NCBI RefSeq assembly: GCF_036588685.1
Contig: NC_086378.1
Coordinates: 29,799,578 to 29,863,577, forward strand
Source: Mytilus trossulus
Taxonomy: Eukaryota > Mollusca > Bivalvia > Mytilida > Mytilidae
Direction: 5' to 3'
Length of the DNA: 64,000 bases
Shown here piece after piece: positions 26,013 to 37,420 of this stretch; position 1 is the stretch's first letter; the number at the start of each line of letters is the position of its first letter. Made by a program: the position numbers and the translations under genes. The notes under the pieces were generated by a model. That model ran no database searches. It was not told the DNA's origin and saw only the letters and a program-made list of their open reading frames with translations.

Positions 26013-26362
26013 TCGATGCCATTGCTGGTGGAGATTTATTTTCCCGAGGGTATCACAAGCCCTGTAGTCAGCACTGTGCTGACAAGAATTGTCATTGATA
26101 TGGTTATATTTATAAATTTACTGTTTACAATTTTTTGAATTTTTTGAAAAAAATAAGGCTTTTCTTCCTCAGGCATAGATTACCTTAGCTGTAATTGGCA
26201 AAACTTTTAGGAATTTTTGGTACTAAATGCTTTTCAACTTCGTACTTTATTTGGCCTTTTTAACTTTTTTGGATTCGAGCGTCACTGATGAGTCTTTCTA
26301 GACGAAACGCGCGTCTGGCGTATAAACAAAATTTAGTCCTAGTATCTATGATGAATTATTTA
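26013..26362 (+). repeat. retrozyme-like monomer with intact hammerhead
   Basis: A single unit of about 350 bp starts at GTCGATGCC and ends just after ATGATGAATTATTTA, close to the ends seen in the tandem array. Its hammerhead (26277-26322) has an intact core: CTGATGA, stem II GTCT/AGAC with loop TTCT, GAAAC, CGCGCGTC. Predicted cleavage is between 26315 and 26316. Confidence 0.65.
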
Positions 26363-27029
26363 TACAATTTACAAACAATGACAATAAATGTTCGCCCATC
26401 GAATATTTTCCCGCTAGCTTAAGAAACGGCTGTGAAAAGCTATGACCTCTTATGTGAGAAACTACAGTAAAAAAAGGGGGCTGTGTATAGGCTTGCGTCA
26501 ACAAGACACCAACACATCGACTCGAAACACAACAAAATATTGTTTAGGTCAACAAATGAACTTCATGTGTATTCACAATGCCATGCTCTAAATCTTTCGA
26601 CTCAAAACTGATCTTCCAAAAATATCAAAGATCAGCATCAACACCAATTTATCTAGTATACAAAAAACATTAAAATGTAGATACTGATGAAATTCCACGA
26701 GCAACTAGTGTTGTAAAGCAGTCAACTCTATAATATATATATACATAATGCATTAAGTATAAAACAAAACATGGATGATGACAAATGTTTAATGTAACAG
26801 GATAGAAAACGATTTGTTTCTTTGATAATAGTGTACAAGATAAGGGGGTTGAATATGACTTTCGTATTATAATTTGTTGATTGGTAGGTAACATAAATTG
26901 ATGAGATTTGTTTTCTGGAAACATTTCGCTTCTTACAGAAAGACTGACTTTAAAGAGAATTTAAATATCGTGCTTGTCATTCTTTTGGAATTATTAAAAC
27001 TTGTTTACAGACTGTTTATAGAAAAAACA

Positions 27030-27245
27030 ATTAATTACAAACATACTGAACTCCGTGGAAAATTCAAAACTGAAATTTCCAAATCAAATAGCAAAATAAA
27101 AAGCTCAAACACATCAAACGAATGAAAAACAACATCATATTTCTAACTTAGTACAGGCGTTTTCTTATGTAAAGAATATTGATTAAAACCTGGTTTTATA
27201 GCTAGGTAAACCTCTCATTTTATGACATTCGTATAAAATTCTAGA
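27030..27245 (+). repeat. family A copy
   Basis: ACTCCGTGGAAAATTCAAAA, CTCAAACACATCAAACGAAT and CTGGTTTTATAGCTAGGTAA match family A. The open frames over it are not genes. Shorter A pieces lie at about 7,996-8,150, 28,735-28,815, 30,690-30,760, 45,318-45,415 and 59,625-59,760 (the last inverted). Confidence 0.45.
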
Positions 27246-28396
27246 AAAGTACTCTTGAAATTTCCTGACATACTTTTAAAGAAGAAACAATTGATCCCAT
27301 CTAAATGTACACAACAGCGATGTTGTAAAAAAAAAAAACATTTGTTGAAAAAAAAAATCTTTTATTTATCCACGCTGTGCGCCAGAATGAAAAGAAGTAC
27401 AGCAAACTATTCTTTTATCTTTTGTTTCTTATTTTCCTTTTCCAATTTTTTTTCAAATCAACATAGTTGTTTATACGAGTAAGCCTTTGGTGAATAGCAA
27501 TCTCAGTCAAATGATCAAAGTAAGAAAGTGACATTGCATATAAAAAAAATAATAATTTAATATGTTGACAAATTCAGAGTAACAGAAAAAAATAGTTTAT
27601 TACATTGATGATTTAAGAAAATAAGAGTAACATAACGCTCTTTATTATGCAATAATGTATAAAATTATCAATTCACATGTAATGTTCAAAGTTAAAAGAT
27701 AATATTCAAAGTTAAAAGATATATCAAAGGAAGTTTCAGTCATCAACTTATAAATTACACATAAAACAAGCTCATTATGCAATAAAGTGACAAAATCAAA
27801 TGTCAGTGAACATCTACATGCATAATTTTAATAGATAAGTAAATCACTGCACGATCAATGTTGTCGTATCTATAAAACCGAAACAGCTAAAGTATTTTTA
27901 GACAATTTTTTTTATAAATTCAATAGTAAATCTAATACAACGTATCTAGTGTGAACATGAAAATTGTCTGATTTATTCAATTTCTACGTGTGCCATAGGG
28001 TTAGATTTTAACATTGGAACAACGAACCTTTCTCGTATTCTGAATATTGGAGATGGCATATGAAATAGAGAGAAGAGAAGTGGTCGCCGTAAACTATGCC
28101 TGCACTTAGAGGTATCGATGGAAAAGTTTAGATTGGTAGATATGATCTTTAAAAAAAGTCTACAGCTAAATTCAAAGTTTCTGTGTAATTCCTAGCTATA
28201 TTATTAGCAGACATTTAAATTATTTGATTATATACAATACAATACAAATATGTTTATCATAGTGATAGTGACATTTTGTATAACAAATTATGTACAATAT
28301 TTCAATTAAATTGCACCCGGCCCAATGGACCTATAAGTCACTTCAAATAGATACTATAGTATTAATTCAGATTGTCATCAGAATTTTATATACATG

Positions 28397-28717
28397 TTAA
28401 TTATTTAAATATAAGTGGTGTCTGCGTTTTGTAAATGAATGTTCTAAGTATCGAGCAGTTTTTTGAGGATTTTCTGACAATAATAAACTTAACTTTTCAC
28501 TGTTATTCAAATTTAATACGGTTTCACCAAGTCCAGAGAATAATTGATTACGTAGTCCATTGTAAAATTGGCATTCAATCAGAAAGTGTAGTTCATTTTC
28601 AACATGTCCGGAGTCGCACATCCTACATATCCGTTGGTAATTTGGCTCACCAACAAAACGTCCTGTTTCTAATCTTAGCGGAAGAATGCAACATCTCACA
28701 TATAACTCGCATACCAA
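28397..28717 (-). pseudogene. LINE 3'-end fragment with Cys/His motif
   Basis: A 106-residue open frame on the minus strand contains LPLRLETGRF and ICRMCDSGHVENELHFLIEC, a C-x2-C-x9-H-x4-C cluster. This motif follows the RT in the last part of many non-LTR retrotransposon ORFs in molluscs. The upstream RT is absent, so it is a 5'-truncated copy. A family A repeat begins just beyond its 5' end, at about 28,735. Confidence 0.6.
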
Positions 28718-29312
28718 AAACTTTTGTTATAAAGAGTAATATAGCAAAAATACTGAAATCAAAGGAAAATTCAAAACGAAAGTCCACTATCAAATGGCAA
28801 AATCAAAAGCTGAAACACAAATAAAAACAACAAAAAAATTACTAAGATTAGAATTTTGTCTTTTGCAAAACATTTATAAAAGCATATACAGAGTGTCAGG
28901 GTGTGGAAAACCTGTATGCGTAAGTGCTCAAGTCCCAAACATTTAAAGTACCATATGCAAAAGTTGGTTTATTGATGTGGGACAAACATACATTTGAGTT
29001 GCTGTAATTAACGTTCAATGTACTATTATATTATTTATTCGTGTATTTCTCTGTCCAGAGTGTTCTTGCATTTATTGTACTGTATTCCCATCATGTGCTG
29101 TTGTCATTGTTGCTGTATATGTAACATTGTCATAAAGCGCGAGATTTGGCTGACCACACAATCAGGTTCAATCCAAAAGGTTTTCTTTAAATGTCCTGTC
29201 CCAAGTCAGAAATATGGCAGTTGTTATCAAATAGTTCGTCAACAATATATCAAAACCCAATGGAAAATGGAAAATGACTGATAATTTGACTTGAGATGAA
29301 ATATTAAATAAA

Positions 29313-29652
29313 GTCTGGGCCTTTTATAGCTGACTATGCGGTATGGGCTTTGCTCATTGTTGAAGGCCGAACGGTGACCTATAGTTGTTAATTTCTATGT
29401 CATATTGGTCTCTTACGGACTGCTGTCTCATTGGCAATCATACCACATCTTCTTTTTTTTATATTAATCATAAACCATAAAAACATTGTTATATCTGGGC
29501 CTTTTATAGCTGACTATGCGGTATGGGCTTTGCTCATTGTTGAAGGCCGAACGGTGACCTATAGTTGTTAATTTCTGTGTCATTTTTGGTCTCTTGTGGA
29601 CAGCTGTCTCATTAGCAATCATACCACATCTTTTTTTTTTTATAGTAATCAT
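29313..29652 (-). repeat. direct duplication of a family B copy, period 180 bp
   Basis: TCTGGGCCTTTTATAGCTGA starts at 29315 and again at 29495, and the following 120 bases are nearly identical. The unit includes ATCATAAACCATAAAAAC beside each copy. The duplication is recent, or kept alike by conversion. Confidence 0.6.
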
Positions 29653-30099
29653 AAACCATAAAAACGTTTAAGGTATCGATGGAAAAGTCCAAAAAAAAAT
29701 TAAAAAGTGGCTATAATTTATAAAAGGTCGACTTGAACATACTTTGAATACTTAGAATACTTAGAATTCTCATCAATATATTTGAGAGTAATTTTTATAG
29801 ATAAAAACTGGATTATTTTATTACTTTTGTCTTAATGATTGACAGTCTACTCACTATATCAGCAAACTTTGACGTGTTAGTAGATCTTGAATTGATCATT
29901 TTTGTTATTCAAAATAACTATTTATCTTTTATAATATTTATCATCTAAAACAAAACGCAAAACGCAAAACAAAGGAAGACGATCCCGATTACAGAGCATT
30001 TACTCCAATAAGGAGTCGGCGTACGATTCCTCCATATGATATGTGTCATTTAAGGGCAATAGCTTCAAAGGAAATCGCTTGACAGTTTCGATGCAAATG

Positions 30100-30310
30100 G
30101 ACAATACTAAGGCTTTTCTACATGAGGAATAGATTACCTTAGCTGTATTTGGTAAAGCCTTTAAGAATTTTTGGTCCTCAATGCTCTTCAACTTCGTACT
30201 TTATTTGGTTTTATTTCTTTCAACATATTTTTATTCGAGCGTCACTGATGAGTCTTTTGTAGACGAAAATACTAAAAATCAATCCTAGTATCTATGATGA
30301 GTTTATTTGG
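30100..30310 (+). repeat. decayed retrozyme-like copy
   Basis: The unit body and the first half of the hammerhead are recognisable (CTGATGA and stem II at 30237-30275). After CGAAAA, stem III and the GTC cleavage site are replaced by unrelated sequence. Predicted inactive. Confidence 0.5.
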
Positions 30311-31021
30311 TAGAGCTCAATATTTTGAACATTGAGTACAGGTACATGCTGAAGGTACAATGTGATAAGAATCCAGGTATTGTAAACAACCTTGTTAAAA
30401 CCTTGATAAATTGATCGACGAAACGCTGGGAAACATCATAAACAGGTAAACAGAGGAAGATTTATAAGTCAGGACTCATTTAAAAGGAAATGCATATAGA
30501 CCTACCAGAATGTATAATTGCCAAGTTTGATCTGACCACTACTGATACACGAGGTTCAATCACCATCGGTCGTGTCAATGTAAAAAGGCATCAACAGATA
30601 ACTTTAAAGGTGTTTTGCATTAAATTGGGTTATAATTCATCGAGCAGATTAACATTTACCTTTTACAGCCTTGAAAAAAGAAAATCACAAAAATATATAC
30701 CTCCGAGGAAAATTCAAAACGGGAAGTTCTTAATCAAACGGCTGAATCAACAGCTCAAACACGTCAAACGAAGTAAGAATACAACAGGCAACATTGTTAA
30801 AAATCTTAATCAATACAAAAACAAATAAAGAATTAATAGTCAACTAAACTATTGACGGCACATACAGAGAGAACATTAAAAAGACAAAATGAGCCGTATG
30901 AATTCAATGATAAGAAGTGGTCGTAAGAGGTCAACCAGTACAACAGTTTAGAGGACAGAAGGCATGACACATATACATTATTGTACTTGTACAGCCAGCC
31001 AAGGTTAAGACAGCAAAAAAT

Positions 31022-31160
31022 ACAAATAAAGACAACAGTAGAATACCGTTGTTCAAAACTCATAAATCGATTGAGAAAAATCAAATCCGGGTTCCAAACT
31101 AAAACCGAGAGAAAGACATCAACTATAAGAGGAAAACAAAGGAACAACAGGATCACTTAT
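31022..31160 (+). repeat. foldback-family arm abutting the hammerhead array
   Basis: ACAACAGTAGAATACCGTTG and TTCAAAACTCATAAATCGAT match the terminal arm of the 22,529 element. It ends immediately before the first hammerhead of the tandem array. Confidence 0.5.
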
Positions 31161-31210
31161 GAGCGTCATTGATGAGTCTTTTGTAGACAAAACGCGCGTC
31201 TGGTGTATAT
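31161..31210 (+). ncRNA. hammerhead ribozyme, core mutated
   Basis: The block is alignable with the 31,527 copy but reads TTGATGA for CTGATGA and CAAAAC for CGAAAC. Both changes hit invariant catalytic-core bases, so it is predicted inactive. The cleavage-site sequence GCGTC remains at 31196-31200. Confidence 0.55.
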
Positions 31211-31526
31211 ATAAAATTTAGTCCTGGTAATTATGTTGAGTTTATTTATAACCACTGGGTCGATGCCACTGCTGGTGGAGAGTTATTTCCCCGAGGGTAT
31301 CACAAGCCCTGTGTCCTGTAAGTAAAAGTGCTGACATGAATTATCATTGATATTGTATATTTATAAATTAACTGTTTACAAAAGTTTGAATTTTTTTGAA
31401 ATACTAAGGCTGTTCTACCTCAGGCATAGATTACCGTTGCTGTATTTGGCAAAACTTTTAGGATCTTTGGTCCTCAATGCTCTTCAACTTCGTACTTTAT
31501 TTGGCCTTTTTAACTTTTTTGGATTC

Positions 31527-31574
31527 GAGCGTCACTGATGAGTCTTTTGTAGACGAAACGCGCGTCTGGCGTAT
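31527..31574 (+). ncRNA. hammerhead ribozyme, intact core (type I, short stem III)
   Basis: Stem I pairs CGTCA with TGGCG across the cleavage site. Then come CTGATGA, a 4 bp stem II (GTCT/AGAC, loop TTTGT), GAAA, and a stem III consisting only of the self-complementary CGCGCG before TC. Self-cleavage is predicted between 31566 and 31567. The very short palindromic stem III is typical of animal hammerheads that work as dimers. Confidence 0.75.
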
Positions 31575-31888
31575 ATATAAAATTTAGTCCTGGTATCTAT
31601 GATGAGTTTATTTACAACCACTGGGTCGATGCCACTGCTGGTGGATATTTATTTCCCCGAGGGTATCACATGCCCAGTAGTCAACATTTTTTATGCTGAC
31701 ATAAATTATTGATATTGTTATATTGATAATTTAAGTGTTTACAAAAGTTTGAATTTTTTGAATTACTAAGACGTTTCTTCCTCAGGCATAGATTACCTTA
31801 GCTGTATTTGGCAAAACTTTTAGGAACGTTGGTCCTCAATGCTCTTCAACTTCGTACTTTATTTGGCCTTTTTAACCTTTTTGGATTC

Positions 31889-31936
31889 GAGCGTCACTGA
31901 TGAGTCTTTTGTAGATGAAACGCGCGTCTGGCGTAT
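31889..31936 (+). ncRNA. hammerhead ribozyme, weakened stem II
   Basis: Same fold as the 31,527 copy, but stem II closes with a G-U pair (AGAT before GAAAC), which probably lowers activity. Predicted cleavage is between 31928 and 31929. Confidence 0.6.
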
Positions 31937-32737
31937 ATATATAACATTTAGTCCAGGTATCTATGATGAGTTTATTTAAGTACAACAAAAAATTCTTTAC
32001 ATACAAACAGATCAAAAAGTCCGTAAAAAACAAGTTGCGACATGGTGCAAGATGAAATGTAATAGGTTCTATATAAGGCAGTAGAAATAGCATGGAACAG
32101 CTGAAAGGCAGTTTACTCATTTAAACCATTGCGAACTTCGTGTTAAGGGTCAATATATGATGTAGTACAACCCCTATTAACATACTTACAATAGGATTAT
32201 GGAGATGCATCAACCTTCGTATGCATACTATACAGTAAAGAGAAACATTTGTTAATATCTTGTACACTGTAATGTGTCATACAAAGAGAGAGAAAATAAG
32301 TGAAAACATCACAGTGTAAAATACAGTTGATATACACTAAGAAAGAATTGATCAAATACAAAAGCAACAGAACATTCCCCAAATTTCCCCGAGGTTATCG
32401 ATATAGCAGTGCAAATCAAGGACGAAACCTAGCGTCGTTTTCATATATATAACCTTGCGTTCAGAAGTAGCAAAATTGCAATAATACTAAAAGAATTGAT
32501 AATAGCAAAGAAATAGTAATGTGAAAAGGCCCAGCAGAAAAGATTTTATCAAAATATACATCGAAATTTCGTAAATAGATATGGTATATTTGAATCATGG
32601 TATCTATATAAAAAAGAAGATATGATTGACAACTATCATGATCAGTTTATATAGAAATTATCTTTAAAAAAATACATTATGGCATTCTAAGTTCTTCTGT
32701 AACAAACATTTTTGTTTCTAATGTTGATTTATACGTA

Positions 32738-33060
32738 AAGGCAAAAGTTAAACGCTGTTCAAAAGTCATGAATCGATTGTGAGAAAACAAATCCAAACCA
32801 AGGGGAAACCCATCAACTACTAGAGGGGGAAAAGCAGAACACTGCAGTGCAACAAACACAAACGACAATCATGCAACATACTAGTACATAGAAACGAACT
32901 ATAAGTTAACAACTGCCATATTCCTGACTTGGTACAGGACATTCTGAGAAAAAAATGGAGGGTCGAACAAGGTTTTGTAGCTAACCAAACCTAGCACTTT
33001 ATGGAAATGCTTAATATACAGCTAAAATGACAATATCATATTACGAGAATACAGTATAAA
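32738..33060 (+). repeat. foldback-family partial copy
   Basis: It shares CGCTGTTCAAAAGTCATGAA and CCTGACTTGGTACAGGACAT, in the same order, with the left arm of the 22,529 element. Only one arm is present. Confidence 0.5.
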
Positions 33061-33414
33061 TAAATGTAAGAATATATAAGTCAAAGAAAAACTTCAATAA
33101 ATAATATAATAGTACATTTCGACACGAAACCAATATAATATCAACAAATAACTACAATTAATTTAGGACAGTACACAAAAAGATTTGTCAGATATAAGAA
33201 TAGTGATATGGAGGATTAAAAATGCATTTAACCTTGGTGTTACTCCGTATTAAGTCACACTTAAGGGAGAAGACACTAACAACACACTTAAGGGAGAAGA
33301 CACTAACAATCAAAACCAAGAAGTAAACAAAGACTCAAAAAAAACAAAGGACATTTACAACAACAGTTATAAATGATAAATAAATAAGAAACAACATGAA
33401 CTCTACTTAAAACC

Positions 33415-33712
33415 GGGAGTGAAATCAGGTGCTCCGGAAGGGTAAGCATTTCCTGCATCGTATACGGCACCCGTCGTGTTATTTTTTTGAATTTTGCCAT
33501 AATGGCCAATCAGCTCATGATGGCGACCGTAAAATTTCTTGAGTGATACCTTAATTTGATTGATTCATAGCCCTGTCTTAGAAACTTTTTGAGAAAGCAG
33601 TATTCCTCGGTCAACAAAATCAACGAACTTTGAGCTAGCTCTAGAGTAACGTATCAATTGAGACACATATACTCCATATGCTGGTGACGCTGGGATGTTG
33701 CTACACAGAAAT
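33415..33712 (-). pseudogene. Penelope-like RT C-terminal remnant
   Basis: The minus strand reads CSNIPASPAYGVYVSQLIRY, SRASSKFVDFVDRGILLSQK, and after a stop VSLKKFYGRHHELIGHYGK, followed by the CACGACGGGTGCCGTATACG tail. It is a third broken copy of the same RT type. Confidence 0.6.
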
Positions 33713-33799
33713 GGAAAGTTCACTATCCGAAAATTTAAATCATCGCGTTTGTCATAAATTTCTGTACATCAGATTTCAGATTCAGGTGCAAACAAATGC

Positions 33800-36669
33800 A
33801 GCGGGTTTAAATGTTTTTATGTACCAACCTTCGTCCTTATCTGAAACAATAGTTGCTCAAATCTACATCATTTTGTCTATGGTGGATTATTGTCTTAGTG
33901 GCAATCATACCAGTATATATCTACTTATGTTTAGTTTTGCAGAATAGTATAAGTACATGTCTGTCATTTCAGTAAATATTTCAATAAGATGATATTTTAC
34001 AATTTAAAGTCAGCTGTGACATTTTAATCACATGCATTTGAACATAAACTGTGATACATAATAGTAATCCAATATATGTTATCAGAAACCATTTTGTTGA
34101 CAAATTGGCGTGTGTTTACCAACAGAACAGAAAAAAATTAATGTCAAAAAGACTAGAGGACTATTCGTTGATAAATGATAAATCTGTGTTTCATAATATA
34201 ATTTTTGATAAGTGACTTTTTAATATGTGTCTTTCTAGGGAAAGTATCACTTCGCCCGGAAAGTGCAAAATAAAAACATTTCAAAAGAAATTCCAGTCAT
34301 CACCCTGTAAATCAAATTAAACACTTCTGATCATAATCAAAAATAATTTGTCAATTTAGACTTAATAAATATGTTAGTATATAAATGCAATTTTTCATAT
34401 ATCATTACTTTTTAATTGAATACCATTAAGATTCATATGAATGTTTTAACAACATTTACTACTATCAACCAAGTACATATTTTGAGGAAAATCCAAAAAA
34501 ACAAATATATTTATTTACGTTTTTTGAGCAATTACCAATTATTCATATTTAAAAAATATTGTCCATTTCACCTCACCGAATTCCCATGGCCTTTTTTTCT
34601 GTGTGCATAAAAAAAACATTATAAGAAATTTCTTCAAACTATAGCTCTGTAAATTGTCTTGATATTAGAGGTTATCTGGTATTTGTTTCTGCTGGGGGGA
34701 GGGTGTTCAACATGTTCTTTTTTTATTATTTACTTTAAGATTGTTGTGTGAAAGGCATGCGTATCAGATTATTTGGAAAGAGGTTCTTTTTTCCCATTTT
34801 TGTTAAGATGTCATGTTTACGAGGACGGCGAGACTCAGTTCAGTTCATTTTTCTAAAAAAAAACTCATTGGAAATTACATCAGCTAATAGATAAATATCC
34901 AGTGTGTACATCACAAAAAAATACAAGATGGACTTGAGTTAAAGATTCTAGTTGCTGAAGTAGTGTATATTGTTTATTAGGTCTTTCCACTTTTCGTAGA
35001 AAAACCTTTTGATTTTTTTCTGATTATTTTTTTTTCTTCTTCTGCCGTCTGAGATGCTTTTTTGTTTTACAACATATCGAATGGATGTTTGGCCAATGAT
35101 GTTGCACAGTAATGGGGGTTTCATAACTAACTCTGTGTGACCGAACACTTATTCTTGTAGGAGCTATCTACCCGCGTCCCCTTTTTCTTGTTATCGCTAT
35201 ATCTCTGAAACCGTAAAAGATTTTCACAAACTGTTTTCACCAAATTGTTCGTCTATTCTTAAGAATAATTTGGTTTATTTTGCCTGGAGTGATCGGCAGA
35301 CATCTTATGAGAGTTTTTTTCCATTTGAAAATTTAAGATAGGCGATAAGTTGGATAAATTCATACGGTATAAGTCGTAGAGGCCTACAGTTTTTTCATAT
35401 GAAGTCCTTGGTCCATTTGAAGGAAATTGAAGTCAAGGTCATGTTATAAATTTTGAATTTTGCTTGTTATCGTTATTCAAAAGAAACTGTTACATTTAAC
35501 AATATGATATGTTTGCCACATAACTGTTTACAATAAAGTGTAACTTCAACATTTTCAGTCGAAGTGTTTTTGTAAACCCTTATAGGAGTTTTCTCCCCTC
35601 CCGATTTGAAATCATTATTTCTCCACAACCATACAAGTGATTGACGTGGGGTCTTTTGATTTGTGGTTACTGACCTATGACCTTGAAATTGAGGTCAAGG
35701 TCAAAGGTCAACTTGACGTTCTAGATTTTGACCTTTGCTTAAAATTCTTTCTTGTTTATTATAAAACAATAGAGTCTTCTGCATATACCTATTAATCTTA
35801 TTTTTTATATCAGTTTGAAGTACCAAATTACATCAACAAGGAGTGACTTTTTCTAACATCTTTTTTTTAAATTTCATACTTATTATCGAGGTGAAAAGAC
35901 CTTCAATTGTTCTCTAAAGAATTGGTTTTTAATTTACTTTGTAGTTTTTCCTTTATTTGTCCTATTGGTGTTACGTTTTCTTTTGGTCGTATGACTTTTG
36001 ACGTGACTCGGTATTTATACATCCAGTATCGGGTTTTTGGCACAAGGGAATAACCGACCGTGCAAGAGCTGTATGTGTATAGCTAGTCAAGGTCGTTAAA
36101 AACTTCTATTTGTTGTTTGACTTGATTTTGAATTAACATGGCCGCCATGGCTAAAAATATATCATAGGTTAACAGAAGTCTGGAGGAAAATTAAAAAAAA
36201 ATACAATTTCAAATGTTCACGATAGGAAAACTAATTTGAATAATAATACGGGGTCTTCAGTAACTATTGTACGACTACATTGAGATGACCTGATTTAACT
36301 ACTGGGTCGAATTAAACCATCTATTACTATTTTCTATAATGTTAACCTTATTTTACATGATTTGCAAAACCACAGCAAGTGAGCGACACAGGCTTGTAGT
36401 TGAATTTACCTCCGAGTATTTTTGATATATTTTTAACAGTAAATTACAAGACAGGAAGTTGAATTTCTCAACTGGTGTATTATTATAATAGATTTGTCTT
36501 TGTAATTATTTTTTATTTACTTGTAGGAATGCATTTATACATGTCTAACTCTGTTACTATGCTTAAGGTTTATTATGCTCCTCGTAGGTCCTGTTATTTT
36601 GATTTTATTTTCCAATTAAAATTATAATTCAGAATATATGAGCATTTATCATATACAAGTAAAATGTCA
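33800..36669. other. intergenic, no gene seen
   Basis: AT-rich sequence with the AGGTCA-type repeat at 35.2-35.8 kb and no exon I can support on either strand. Confidence 0.5.
35170..35760 (+). repeat. AGGTCA-rich dispersed repeat
   Basis: This stretch has no gene. It contains GAAGTCAAGGTCATG and, at 35671-35720, TGACCTATGACCTTG facing GAGGTCAAGGTCAAAGGTCA. I believe this type is common in molluscan genomes. Related scraps lie near 18,605 and 48,780. Confidence 0.35.
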
Positions 36670-37420
36670 CATGCTTGGTGTAGGTACCAGTTATTATACA
36701 CTAGAGGTGAATCGTACTTGATCACAATTCTTGCTGTAGATACCAATTAATCGGATATGTTCTTTACGTCGTAACTACAGTCCCCTTCCCTTTCATGAAT
36801 GTGACCTGCCGAATTAGACTATTTACCGGATTTGTTATCACATTAGCAACACGACGGGTGTCACAGTGGAGCAGGATCTGCTTACCCTTCCGGAGCTTTC
36901 ACTCCTAGTTTTTGGTGGGGTTTGTGTTGCTTATTCTTGTTTTCAATGTTGTGTCATGTGTACTATTGCTAGTCTGTTTGACTTTTATTTTTAGCCATGG
37001 CGTTGTCAGTTTATTTTCGATTTATGAGTTTGACTGTCTCTCTGGTATCTTTCGTCCCTCTTTTTTTATTTTTTTAACATGCAGAAGATGTTCATCGTAC
37101 TTTATCACTATGCCAGCTGTAGATAACTAGTTATAAGACACTAGAAGTGCGTCGTACTTGTTCACCATGCTAGCTGTAGATACCAGTTATGATACACTAG
37201 ATGGGCGTCGAACTTGATCACCTGGTTGCTATATGTACCATTTTTCATACATTAGACGTACTTCTTGTTTGTTCACCGTGCTTACTGTAGGTACCAGTTA
37301 TAATACACTAGATGGGCGTCGTACTTGTTCACCATGTTTGCTGTAGGTACCAGTTATAATACACTAGATGTGCGTCGTACTTGTTCACCATGTTTGCTGT
37401 AGGTACCAGTTATCATTAAA
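36670..37420 (+). repeat. 56 bp minisatellite split by a Penelope-like tail
   Basis: Units of about 56 bp (TACACTAGATGGGCGTCGTA, CTTGTTCACCATG, GCTGTAGGTACCAGTTATAA) run from about 37,087 to 37,417 in five to six copies. At least one more stands at 36,675-36,748, before the insertion. Between them, 36,749-37,080 is the 3' tail of a Penelope-like element (CACGACGGGTGTCACAGTGG, CCATGGCGTTGTCAGTTTAT). The insertion therefore postdates the array. Confidence 0.6.

Larger units (their letters stand above)
31161..31985 (+). repeat. retrozyme-like tandem array with hammerhead ribozymes
   Basis: Direct tandem repeat with hammerhead blocks at 31161-31210, 31527-31574 and 31889-31936. Predicted cleavage sites (after GTC) fall at 31200, 31566 and 31928, giving monomers of 366 and 362 nt. 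Between ribozymes each unit holds the same A/T-rich body, including CTCAGGCATAGATTACC and CTTCAACTTCGTACTTTA. The middle ribozyme is intact. The first has two core changes (TTGATGA, AAAA for GAAA). The third has a G-U pair closing stem II. No protein is encoded. The structure matches metazoan retrozymes of about this size. Confidence 0.75.

Noticed and set aside
31161-31985. CRISPR-like array
   Set aside because: Units of about 364 bp without short identical repeats and unique spacers, in animal DNA; the ribozyme core explains the repeat.
36912-37130. Hydrophobic 72-residue ORF resembling a signal/membrane protein
   Set aside because: It lies in the Penelope-like 3' tail, and the same sequence occurs at 22.1 and 25.2 kb in other frames.
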